A stretch of 64,000 bases of DNA, taken from the NCBI GenBank assembly GCA_030268105.1, contig BSDZ01000103.1, positions 434,001 through 498,000 of the forward strand, written 5' to 3'. Within the stretch, counting starts at the first letter, position 1. Each line of letters opens with the position of its first letter. Below are positions 33,998 to 43,732 of the stretch, in pieces. Below the pieces are notes generated by a model. The model had not been told where the DNA came from. It did not search any database and saw only the letters and a list, made by a program, of their open reading frames with translations. Source of the stretch: Volvox africanus. Taxonomy: Eukaryota; Chlorophyta; Chlorophyceae; Chlamydomonadales; Volvocaceae. The translations under genes were made by a program, and so were the position numbers.

Positions 33998-34821
33998 TGT
34001 TGTGCTACGGTTAGTTTCCCGCCGATGCATAGGTCAATGCGACCCTACGAGGCGAAGTGCTATTGTGATGAATACATTGCATATGAATGAATCTGCATGA
34101 TATAAATGTATTCGTGTACATTTATATATGCATTTGGCATGTTGTCATTATCCATCGCGACATCGCATCATGGCAAATCCGCCTAGCATGCATAAAAGCC
34201 CGAAGCATGGAAGTGCGCATTATGATCGTGCTACGAAACGATAAGTAATATTATCTGATATAATATTACTTCATTAAAGCACACGTTGAGAGCGCCGCAC
34301 TCGTGGCGATGCATGCCCTGCAACCGGATATCGTTATCCGGACCCTTGCATCATGCGAATGCCGGAAAGGCTTATACGTTGTTACGAGTAGACATCGCCC
34401 ATACGCAGTAGGGTTGTCACATCTAGGATCGGCCTCCTAATGTGAATCGTACGGCACTGCGATGCTGCGAGTATAACAGATGCAAGGACGGCTAAGCTAG
34501 ACAAGACATTCGATACCGGAGAACACTTGTGTGTTCTACATTACTATTGCTATACGATATTCTACTTAGCCCGAGCTAAGCCTGAACTTCGCTAATCACC
34601 GCCGCGTGATGATTGCTTGCTTCCGGCGCTGACGGCAATTTCGTCCATTGCATCATTCCGATCTGTAAGACCGTAAGTTATATCTCTCTTCGTCATGAAG
34701 TCTTCCGCTGTCCCTGTTTGCTCTCGCTTGCCTTGCTGTACTTGCAAGTGCTCGCGCATCGGTGTTGATAGTCTCCAGACGTGCAGATACTTATGAGCAA
34801 ACGCGAACGAGAGGTACAACA
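33998..34821 (+). mobile_element. Array LTR 3
   Basis: 824-bp gypsy LTR of the second type, preceded by the polypurine tract. Confidence 0.9.
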
Positions 34822-34824
34822 CGT

Positions 34825-35670
34825 GTCAACCTGAGCACAGCGTACCACCCGCAGACTGATGGTCAAACCAAACGCACAAACCGCACGTTGGGTGATATGT
34901 TGCGCAATTATGCTGGTCGCACACCACTCGTTTGGGATACATATTTGACTGCGGCAGAATTCGCGCTTAACAACGCTGTTAACCGCTCTACAGGCAAAAG
35001 TCCGTTCTTTCTTAACTACGGGTTTCATCCCGCGCTACCCGTGTGGCGTGAGTTGGAAGTGAACGTGCCTGCTGCTAAACTTTTTGCCAAGTCTTTTATG
35101 TCCCGAATCACAGACGAGAAGTCGTGTTTGGACGCGGCGCAGCAACGAACGACGGAATACTACAACAAATCCAAGCAGGATGTGACATTTTCGGAGGGGC
35201 AACTCGTGTTGCTAAGCACCAAGAACTTGCGTTCCTTGGCCGACGGATCCCGAAAACTCTTACCCCGCTGGATTGGTCCGTATCCTGTCATGCGCATGGT
35301 TGGGAATGTGGCTGTGGAGCTTGCATTGCCCGCTGATATGACCATTCACCCCACGTTTCACGTATCTCTTGTCCGTCCTTATCGTGGTACAGAACCCGTC
35401 CCTGAGCCTACTAACGCCCCCACAGCGATCGAACCAGTTCCCGAGACCTGGATCGCTGGTAAACAGAAGTTTTACGATGTGGAGCGGGTGTTAGATTATC
35501 GCGCGCGTCGTGTGGGCCGACACCGACGTAAGCGGACAGTACACGAGTACTTGGTCAAGTGGACAGGGTATACCAGCGAGCACAACTCATGGGAACCGGC
35601 ACGCAACTTCTCGCAGGACATGAAGCCCCTGCTCGAAGAAGCCCGCAAACGTGCCACACAAGCCCAATGA
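34825..35670 (+). pseudogene. Array unit 4: integrase C-terminus and chromodomain
   Basis: Second type; differs from unit 3 by at most a few bases (for example GCCACACAAG versus GCCACGCAAG near the stop). Confidence 0.8.
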
Positions 35671-35729
35671 ACCTTGCAGTTGATGCTGTATGAAGCAGCG
35701 AGGACGCTGCATACGGGAGGGGGGATAAT

Positions 35730-36553
35730 TGTTGTGCTACGGTTAGTTTCCCGCCGATGCATAGGTCAATGCGACCCTACGAGGCGAAGTGCTATTGTGA
35801 TGAATACATTGCATATGAATGAATCTGCATGATATAAATGTATTCGTGTACATTTATATATGCATTTGGCATGTTGTCATTATCCATCGCGACATCGCAT
35901 CATGGCAAATCCGCCTAGCATGCATAAAAGCCCGAAGCATGGAAGTGCGCATTATGATCGTGCTACGAAACGATAAGTAATATTATCTGATATAATATTA
36001 CTTCATTAAAGCACACGTTGAGAGCGCCGCACTCGTGGCGATGCATGCCCTGCAACCGGATATCGTTATCCGGACCCTTGCATCATGCGAATGCCGGAAA
36101 GGCTTATACGTTGTTACGAGTAGACATCGCCCATACGCAGTAGGGTTGTCACATCTAGGATCGGCCTCCTAATGTGAATCGTACGGCACTGCGATGCTGC
36201 GAGTATAACAGATGCAAGGACGGCTAAGCTAGACAAGACATTCGATACCGGAGAACACTTGTGTGTTCTACATTACTATTGCTATACGATATTCTACTTA
36301 GCCCGAGCTAAGCCTGAACTTCGCTAATCACCGCCGCGTGATGATTGCTTGCTTCCGGCGCTGACGGCAATTTCGTCCATTGCATCATTCCGATCTGTAA
36401 GACCGTAAGTTATATCTCTCTTCGTCATGAAGTCTTCCGCTGTCCCTGTTTGCTCTCGCTTGCCTTGCTGTACTTGCAAGTGCTCGCGCATCGGTGTTGA
36501 TAGTCTCCAGACGTGCAGATACTTATGAGCAAACGCGAACGAGAGGTACAACA
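35730..36553 (+). mobile_element. Array LTR 4
   Basis: 824-bp gypsy LTR of the second type. Confidence 0.9.
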
Positions 36554-36556
36554 CGT

Positions 36557-37402
36557 GTCAACCTGAGCACAGCGTACCACCCGCAGACTGATGGTCAAAC
36601 CAAACGCACAAACCGCACGTTGGGTGATATGTTGCGCAATTATGCTGGTCGCACACCACTCGTTTGGGATACATATTTGACTGCGGCAGAATTCGCGCTT
36701 AACAACGCTGTTAACCGCTCTACAGGCAAAAGTCCGTTCTTTCTTAACTACGGGTTTCATCCCGCGCTACCCGTGTGGCGTGAGTTGGAAGTGAACGTGC
36801 CTGCTGCTAAACTTTTTGCCAAGTCTTTTATGTCCCGAATCACAGACGAGAAGTCGTGTTTGGACGCGGCGCAGCAACGAACGACGGAATACTACAACAA
36901 ATCCAAGCAGGATGTGACATTTTCGGAGGGGCAACTCGTGTTGCTAAGCACCAAGAACTTGCGTTCCTTGGCCGACGGATCCCGAAAACTCTTACCCCGC
37001 TGGATTGGTCCGTATCCTGTCATGCGCATGGTTGGGAATGTGGCTGTGGAGCTTGCATTGCCCGCTGATATGACCATTCACCCCACGTTTCACGTATCTC
37101 TTGTCCGTCCTTATCGTGGTACAGAACCCGTCCCTGAGCCTACTAACGCCCCCACAGCGATCGAACCAGTTCCCGAGACCTGGATCGCTGGTAAACAGAA
37201 GTTTTACGATGTGGAGCGGGTGTTAGATTATCGCGCGCGTCGTGTGGGCCGACACCGACGTAAGCGGACAGTACACGAGTACTTGGTCAAGTGGACAGGG
37301 TATACCAGCGAGCACAACTCATGGGAACCGGCACGCAACTTCTCGCAGGACATGAAGCCCCTGCTCGAAGAAGCCCGCAAACGTGCCACGCAAGCCCAAT
37401 GA
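36557..37402 (+). pseudogene. Array unit 5: integrase C-terminus and chromodomain
   Basis: Second type, open frame to 37,402, last integrase remnant of the array. Confidence 0.8.
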
Positions 37403-37461
37403 ACCTTGCAGTTGATGCTGTATGAAGCAGCGAGGACGCTGCATACGGGAGGGGGGATAAT

Positions 37462-38284
37462 TGTTGTGCTACGGTTAGTTTCCCGCCGATGCATAGGTCA
37501 ATGCGACCCTACGAGGCGAAGTGCTATTGTGATGAATACATTGCATATGAATGAATCTGCATGATATAAATGTATTCGTGTACATTTATATATGCATTTG
37601 GCATGTTGTCATTATCCATCGCGACATCGCATCATGGCAAATCCGCCTAGCATGCATAAAAGCCCGAAGCATGGAAGTGCGCATTATGATCGTGCTACGA
37701 AACGATAAGTAATATTATCTGATATAATATTACTTCATTAAAGCACACGTTGAGAGCGCCGCACTCGTCGCGATGCATGCCTTGCAACCGAATATCGTTA
37801 TTCGGACCCTTGCATCATGCGAATGCCGGAAAGGCTTATACGTTGTTATGCTTGGACATCGCCTATACGCAGTAGGGTTGTCACACTTAGGATCGGCCTC
37901 CTAGTGTGAATCGTACGACATTGTGATGCTGCGAGTATAACAGATGCGAGGACGGCTAAGCAAGATAAGATATTCGACACCGGAGAACACTCGTGTGTTC
38001 TACATTATTATTGCTATACGCTATTCTACTTAGCCCGAGCTAAGCCTAAACTTCGCTATTCACCGCCGCGTGATGATTGCTTGCTTCCGGCGCTGACGGC
38101 GATTACGTCCATTGCACTGCTTCGATCTGTAAGACTGTAAGTTATATCTCTTCTTGTTTGAAGTCTTCCGCTGTCTCTGTTTGCTCGCGCTTGTCTTGCT
38201 GTACTTGCAAGTGCTTGCGCATTGGTGTCGCAAGCCTTCAGACGTGCAGATACTGATGAGCAAACACGAAGGAGAGGTACAACA
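37462..38284 (+). mobile_element. Array LTR 5, chimeric last LTR
   Basis: The 5' third matches the array LTRs. From about 37,765 it carries CCGAATATCGTTATTCGG and other changes resembling the A-type LTRs (14,437 and 38,957 in reverse). It ends GAGGTACAACA at 38,284. Confidence 0.8.
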
Positions 38285-38395
38285 AATTGTGCTGTTGTGC
38301 TACGCTGGGTCGTGACGCGTGGGTCACGCGTGGGCGTCACGCGTGTCACAGTGGGGACTCGCCCACGTACGAGTGGACGAAGACGTGACGAACAG
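38285..38395. other. GC-rich junction sequence of unknown origin
   Basis: Starts with a fragment like an LTR start (TGTTGTGCTACG at about 38,294). It then has several repeats of GTCACGCGTG/GGGTCACGCG, and joins the gag start of gypsy A. Not found elsewhere in the window. Confidence 0.5.
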
Positions 38396-38956
38396 TCTCA
38401 AGACCTCTATCCGGCGCTCTAGCAGCCACAATAAGGTGGGGTTGGCTAGCTAGGCTAGTGTGCGGTGTATCGTCGTGTTCCACGGACATGGAGCACGAAG
38501 CGATACCCTAGGTTTGCGTAATAGAAGCCGACTTCTATCACAAAGGCAAGAGTACAAAGCGATTCGGTGAGCCTACCGACAGTACTCTTGAGAAGATTCA
38601 GTAAACTCAGCAAGTACTTGCCCAGCTGAGTCCTGATCTCCGTAGTTTGGGCGATGAGAGTCGCCAAATGGTCCGGACGAAAGCCGGTCTCAGTCGCCGC
38701 GGCAAGCAATGCCGGTGCACTGAGATTACCTGCGACTCAGAGCGTACACTTACACAACAAGTGCAGCAATCTAAGTAAAAGCAATTAAACAATTACAAAC
38801 CGGAAGCGGCGGCGTCCAAAACGGCGCGGCCTAGGTCTTCGGCAAAAGTATCTAGCGGTCCTCGTGGTTCGTCGCTGGAACTCGCCATAGAAAGAACCTA
38901 CTTCTGATTAGACAAAGAGAGACAGTTAGGCAACGAACCTGGTCTCGCTACCAATT
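38396..38956 (-). pseudogene. Gypsy A leader and gag N-terminal stub
   Basis: Minus strand. The leader, with primer-binding site TTGGTAGCGAGACCAGGTTC next to the LTR at 38,957, is followed by the gag ATG at 38,489 and about 31 codons matching copy C. The match ends abruptly at 38,396. Everything downstream in the element is replaced by the nested material. Confidence 0.75.
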
Positions 38957-39826
38957 TGTTGTACCTCTCCTTCGTGTTTGCTCATAAGTATCTGCACGTC
39001 TGAAGGCTTTCGACACCGATGCGCTAGCACTTGCAAGTACAGCAAGGCAAACGCGAGCAAACAGAGACAGCGGAAGACTTCAAGACAAGAAGAGATATAA
39101 CTTACAGTCTTACAGATCGAAGCGGTGCAATGGACGTAATCGCCGTCAGCGCCGGGAGCAAGCAATCATCACGCGGCGGTGATAGCGAAGTTTAGGCTTA
39201 GCTCGGGCTAAGTAGAGTAGCGTATAGCAATGATAATGTAGAACACACGAGTGTTCTCCGGTAGCAATGATAATGTAGAACACACGAGTGTTCTCCGGTA
39301 TCGAATGTCTTGTCTTGCTTAGCCGTCCTCGCATCTGTTATACTCGCAGCATCGCAATGTTGTACGATTCACACTAGGAGGCCGATCCTAAGTGTGACAA
39401 CCCTACTGCGTATAGGCGATGTCTACGCATAACAACGTATAAGCCTTTCCGGCATTCGCATGATGCAAGGGTCCGAATAACGATATTCGGTTTCAAGGCA
39501 TGCATCGCAACGAGTGCGGCGCTCTCAACGTGTGCTGTAATGAGGTAATATTGTATCAAATAATATTACTTATCGTTTCATAGCACGAGCATAATGCGCA
39601 CTTCAATGATTCGGCATTTCATGCATGCTAGGCGGATTTGCCATGATGTGATGTCGCGATGGATAATGATAACATGCCAAATGCATATATAAATGTATGC
39701 GAATACATCTATATCATGCAGGTTCATTCATATGCAATAGTCATTCATGCATTCATCAAGATAACACTTCGCCTTGTAGGGTCGCATCGACCTACGCAAC
39801 GGCGGGAAACGAACCGTAGCACAACA
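38957..39826 (-). mobile_element. Gypsy A 5' LTR, right edge of the nested insertion
   Basis: About 870 bp. It is longer than its partner at 14,437 mainly through a direct duplication of a 36-bp segment (GTAGCAATGATAATG..., 39,225-39,297) and about 20 bp near 39,140. It is followed by the TSD GTTTC. Confidence 0.85.
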
Positions 39827-39831
39827 GTTTC
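39827..39831. repeat. Gypsy A target-site duplication, right (GTTTC)
   Basis: Matches 14,432-14,436 and joins the two halves of the copia 1 gag in frame. Confidence 0.85.
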
Positions 39832-41187
39832 CGCCGCCTCAGACTGCTCCAGCGGCTCTACCATTGGCGACTCGATTGCCGCCGCCGCTGACTGCTCCAG
39901 CGGCTCCACCATTGGCGACTCAATTGCCGCCGCCGCTGACTGCTCCAGCGGCTCCACCATTGGCGACTCAATTTCCGCCGCCGCTGACTGCTCCAGCGGC
40001 TCCACCATTGGCGACTCAATTTCCGCCGCCGCTGACTGCTCCAGCGGCTCCACCATTGGCGACTCAATTTCCGCCGCCGCTGACTGCTCCAGCGGCTCCA
40101 CCATTGGCGACTCAATTGCCTCCGCCACGGTCTCTTCCCGCGGCACCACGACGCGCATTTCAGTCATGTCGTTGTCGTCACCACACGGCAGGTCTCCTGA
40201 CGGCTCCCATGACCAAATCGCGGCCTCCGCCTGCGATTCTGAGTCATAGTCCTCCGTCTTCGCGACCTTCACTTGCGGATCCACCGGGCTCTCTACCAGC
40301 TCCGACGGCAGGAACATGAAGCTGGGTCCATCCTTTGGGAAGTCATCATCTTCGTCCCGGTCCAACTTCTTCTCCTCGCGCTTCCTTGGTGTGCTCCTGC
40401 ATTGGGCCAGTGTGTGGCCTGTCTTCTTGCAATGTGTACAGAAGGGCTTGTCCTCTTTCTGCTTCTTGCAGTCAGCCGAGCGGTGCCCACGCTGTCCACA
40501 ATTATAGCATCGCCCCCTGAAGCCGCTGTCGTTGTTGTTGATGTTGTTGTTGCCGTCGTCGTCGCGCTTGGCCTTGCTTTTGCGATTGTTGAATCGCTCT
40601 TGTCCAGCATATAGTGACACGGTTGTCGCCTCCATCGCCTCAGCCTCCACCTGCTGTTCCACTAGCAAGAGCTTGCCCTCCAATTCTTCTAGATCTTTAG
40701 GCATTGCAATTCCAAAGAAGGAGTTGGAAAATTGTTTATACGATGACGTGAGGCCGGTTAACGCGTGTGTGATTGCGTTTGAATCTGATACCGTATCACC
40801 GCACTCCTTAAGCTCTGCGACGAGATCCTTGATCCTTTTCATATAGCTCCTGAGGCTCTCTCCAGGCTTCATTTTTACACTGCTCAGTTGCTTCCAGAGG
40901 ACTGGCTTTCGCGCGATCATCATGTCCTTGTATTGCTTCTCCAGAGCCTTGTAGAGCTCGTTGATGTCGTCATGTTTCTCCCAGAGGTCTAGATCTCCGT
41001 CTTCGAGGAGGTTGACGATTACTGATTTTGCGGATTCATGCATGTCCGCGTTGGTATCGTCTCGGGGCTTCGACAACGCCCCACCGGCCTTGGCTGCAGT
41101 GATCGCTGCCTTTGACCTCAGAATCCACACTGAACGATTCTTAAGGGAAAGCTTCTCATTACACACTGAGCGATCCGGTGTCTCCAT
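39832..41187 (-). CDS. Copia 1 gag, N-terminal part
   Basis: Minus strand from ATG at 41,187 (METPDRSVCNEKLSLKNRSV). A UBN2/copia-gag helical region (LWEKHDDINELYKALEKQY, SSVKMKPGESLRSYMKRI) leads to two CX2CX4HX4C zinc knuckles, CYNCGQRGHRSADC and CTHCKKTGHTLAQC. It then enters a run of six 16-residue repeats with the core IESPMVEPLEQSAAAE (39,835-40,130). The gypsy insertion falls at the end of this run, and the frame resumes at 14,436. Confidence 0.9.
39835..40130. repeat. 48-bp tandem repeats inside copia gag
   Basis: About six units of 48 bp (16 codons), nearly identical, differing mainly in GCC/TCC-type changes. Regular amino-acid periodicity and placement in gag explain them. Confidence 0.9.
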
Positions 41188-41199
41188 TTCGCCGCCTTA

Positions 41200-41215
41200 G
41201 GCGGGGCTCATAACC
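41200..41215 (-). other. Copia 1 primer-binding site
   Basis: On the minus strand GGTTATGAGCCCCGCC directly follows the 5' LTR. It is complementary to an anticodon-arm sequence of methionine tRNA type (GGGCTCATAACC). This fits half-tRNA priming as known for Drosophila copia. Confidence 0.6.
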
Positions 41216-41432
41216 TGACGTAGTTTGAGCTGTGTAACCTATCGTGCCTATCGCTCCTGAGCTATTCCTCGAGCCTTACTCGCACATTCAGTTACATCAA
41301 CTAAAGATTCGTGTGCCCGCTGCACATAAATATGGAAGTCGTGCAGCACCAGTTGTACCGCAAACAATTCAAAAGCTCAGCACAGCACAGAGGTCTGAAC
41401 GATATGGATGTCCTACCGCACTAATTACAACA
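41216..41432 (-). mobile_element. Copia 1 LTR (5' LTR, right side)
   Basis: 217 bp, partner of 10,335-10,551, followed by the TSD GTTCT at 41,433-41,437. Confidence 0.9.
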
Positions 41433-41619
41433 GTTCTCATAGCCGAATGCACTGAATAGCGTCTAATTGACTGTAAGTTGTAACCTTTTCACTCCTGAAG
41501 ACTTCCGGTGCCTCTGAGATCGCGTCCGGATGCTTGATCTATTTTATGAGCATTTGGCATTTGGCACTCAACGTTAAGACGTGCAGATAAGTGCATGTGC
41601 AGCGAAGAGGGATACAACA
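41433..41619 (+). mobile_element. Old gypsy-type LTR, right part
   Basis: Continues the LTR split at 10,334: GCGTCTAATTGACTGTAAG, AAGACTTCCGGTG, AAGACGTGCAGATAAG, ending AGAGGGATACAACA. This is comparable to the end of the young LTRs (GACGTGCAGATAC, GAGAGGTACAACA). Confidence 0.65.
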
Positions 41620-42991
41620 TTGGAATGGGTGGCTAATTAGGGCTTCTTGTTCTCCTCCTTGGAGTTGGGAAGTAGCACACCCGGAGATCAGGCAGCGAGC
41701 CAGAGTTCTAATCAAAGTCTATCTGACCTGGGTGTGGGACACTCCCCACTGAAGGGGGAAAAATCGTAGTATCATGATAATGATAAGGATGATTATTCCT
41801 GACATTAATTCAAGAGCTCTTGCTTCGGACATGATACAATAGAAGATGGTTGTCAAAGGTAAAACGAATGGTTGAATTATCAAACGCAGTTAGCTCAGAT
41901 TGATAGATATAATATGAAAAATACTGCACTTTTTCAAAACAAGGTGCCATGAAGGACTGCAAAGGACCACATATTTGCTTTTAGATGGATGAAGTAACTG
42001 GCTGCAGCCCCAGCGTGAAGCACTTCATCAGGAGGCCCTGCCTGTAGAACTGCCCATGTTCGTGTGTGTGGTGTGTGACTGAATTGTTTCGCCCACTTGA
42101 AAAGCTATTGCTTTTCAGGTGTTAGCGCGTGGCGTGGCACGAGACACTGCACGGACACGGGCAATCCTAGTGGGCAGGGGCCCCTGAGGCACAATGTGCA
42201 GGGGCCCCGCCCTAAAAGAGATGTAACTATATAGGTCACGCACAGCGTACTGAGTGCTGTTGAACGTAAATTCAGAATGCCCGAACTGTAGAGAGTACAA
42301 ACGAACAAAAAGCTCAGGTTAGCTGTACGTCTGTGGGAGCAATCCTCACAAGTTCCCAAGGGTGCCTAGCTATAAATTTAGGTGTCAAGTACATCTAGCC
42401 GACAATAGATAGTTTGGCTTGCTAAGGGGGATCATGCAAGTGGGCACTCGCTTTGTCACATAATACCGGTACGTCGTGTTAACGTTGCCCGTCTATCAGT
42501 CTATCTATCTACCTGGTACCGAAACAAAGAAACAAAGATTACAGGGCTGTGGGACGAGTGTAATACGCATGTAATTAGCATTATAGATAAAAATGCATTT
42601 CTTTGCATTATGGGAGTGTATAAATTCAAGTAGTTTCCTTGAGGCATTTTTGCTTGTCGTCCATGTACTATTTGCTTGTGCATGCATTTATGCCGGCATT
42701 TATCTGTGTGCTTCCCGTCGATTTCCTTGATTTTTCAAACGAGCTTACATATTTTTGAATACCATTATCCTTAAGATGTTGTTGTATAAATGCGAGCGTT
42801 CATTGCGACATGCATGGAAAGCCATTCTGCAGCCCGAGGATTTCCAAAAATATCAGCTGAACATTATCGAAGTGTCTGACAATTCATTTGTAACGTATGT
42901 GGCGTTTGGCTAGATTCTTGCCTGAAAAAATGATCTTAACGAGGAAAGAGACTAACTGGACAGCTATTAAGAGCTCATATCTCGATACCAG
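41620..42991. other. Intergenic region with dispersed repeats
   Basis: 41,752-41,850 resembles 60,735-60,830 (GTAGTATCATGATAATGAT shared). 42,015-42,120 resembles 55,548-55,680 (AAGC-CTTCA, CTGTAG, TGCCCATG-CCGTGTGTG). 42,176-42,207 has a hairpin with 10-bp arms GGGGCCCCTG/CAGGGGCCCC. No gene recognised. Confidence 0.5.
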
Positions 42992-43081
42992 TGTTGGAAT
43001 GTGAGCAACACTCATATATGAAAGAATGTCAGAGCAAGTAATACGGCCCACGATGGGCCGGGCGCTTTGCTGACTTCAACA
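42992..43081 (+). mobile_element. Short LTR of copia 2 family, plus orientation
   Basis: 90 bp, TGTTGGAATG...GACTTCAACA. It closely matches the inverted LTR at 49,453-49,541. No matching internal sequence or TSD is seen, so it is probably a solo or remnant LTR. Confidence 0.65.
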
Positions 43082-43431
43082 GCTCACGACAGGGACATAA
43101 AGCATATTATTATACATAAAAGAACGATACAGAAATTTTGTTCATTGTATTGATAATATTCCTGCTTCAAATACCTCACCATTTCTACTTATATGCAGTA
43201 GAGTTTGAGCACATCATGAAAAACGTTAGCCAAAAATATTCGATAATCTTTACATCAAGTTTCGAGGCAGGTCATAAACTCATTAACTTTTCCACTCCGT
43301 ATGTACGGACAGAATCTTACGAATGTTGTTAAGCCGAGACGTAAGTGTGTTTATATTGTAATTAGTGTTTCATAATATTTTTAGTTCTTAGCAACAAGGA
43401 AAATTTAAGCGTACGGTTAAGGAGCGAGGGA

Positions 43432-43732
43432 ATGGCGTCCCTGCGGCACCTGGGGCTCTTACTACTGTTGTGCTCCTACCGCATAATTGTAAAAACAGAA
43501 GCTATTGACCTTTCAAATTACATACGATCGCGGTTCCTGGGGCCTGGAGCCCTAGAGTCTCCCAAGCCAGACCCGTCCTGCGATACATCGCCGGCTCGCT
43601 CTCTAGTGTGTCAAGTGGAGTCTACATTTTTAAGACTTCTTCCATTGTCTACAGGAGCATTGCTGGAGGTGGCCAACATCGTCAGGTCGTACCCGGCTGC
43701 GGCCGACTGGTTATTTTCGCGCTGGAAAGATG
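43432..43732 (+). CDS. Gene 2 exon 1: signal peptide and start
   Basis: ATG at 43,432, then MASLRHLGLLLLLCSYRII, a basic start followed by a hydrophobic run, typical of a secretory signal peptide with cleavage near TEA. The rest (DLSNYIRSRFLG, LLPLSTGALLEVANIVRSY) is not recognised. Donor GTAAGG at 43,733, phase 1. Confidence 0.65.

Larger units (their letters stand above)
29626..38284 (+). repeat. Tandem array: five 1,732-bp units of integrase-3'/chromodomain + LTR
   Basis: Unit ends (LTR ends) fall at 31,357, 33,089, 34,821, 36,553 and 38,284. Each unit starts TGTGTCAACC or CGTGTCAACC in mid-integrase, runs through the chromodomain, stop codon and polypurine tract, then one LTR. Units 1-2 match the B version; units 3-5 carry shared variants (TSEHNSW, PADMTIHP, GAACCTTGCAG). 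The last LTR becomes divergent after about 37,765. Repeated unequal exchange between LTRs after B inserted in H explains the structure. Confidence 0.9.

Noticed and set aside
22408..38284. LTR-encoded minus frames repeated in every unit
   Set aside because: They have no domain and recur only because the LTR is repeated; translation shadows.
29626..38284. Array as five independent genes
   Set aside because: Units are truncated retrotransposon pieces with no ATG for the fused frame; recent duplication explains the identity.
39835..40130. Regular 48-bp repeats resembling a CRISPR array
   Set aside because: No variable spacers; the unit is 16 codons and lies in frame in copia gag.
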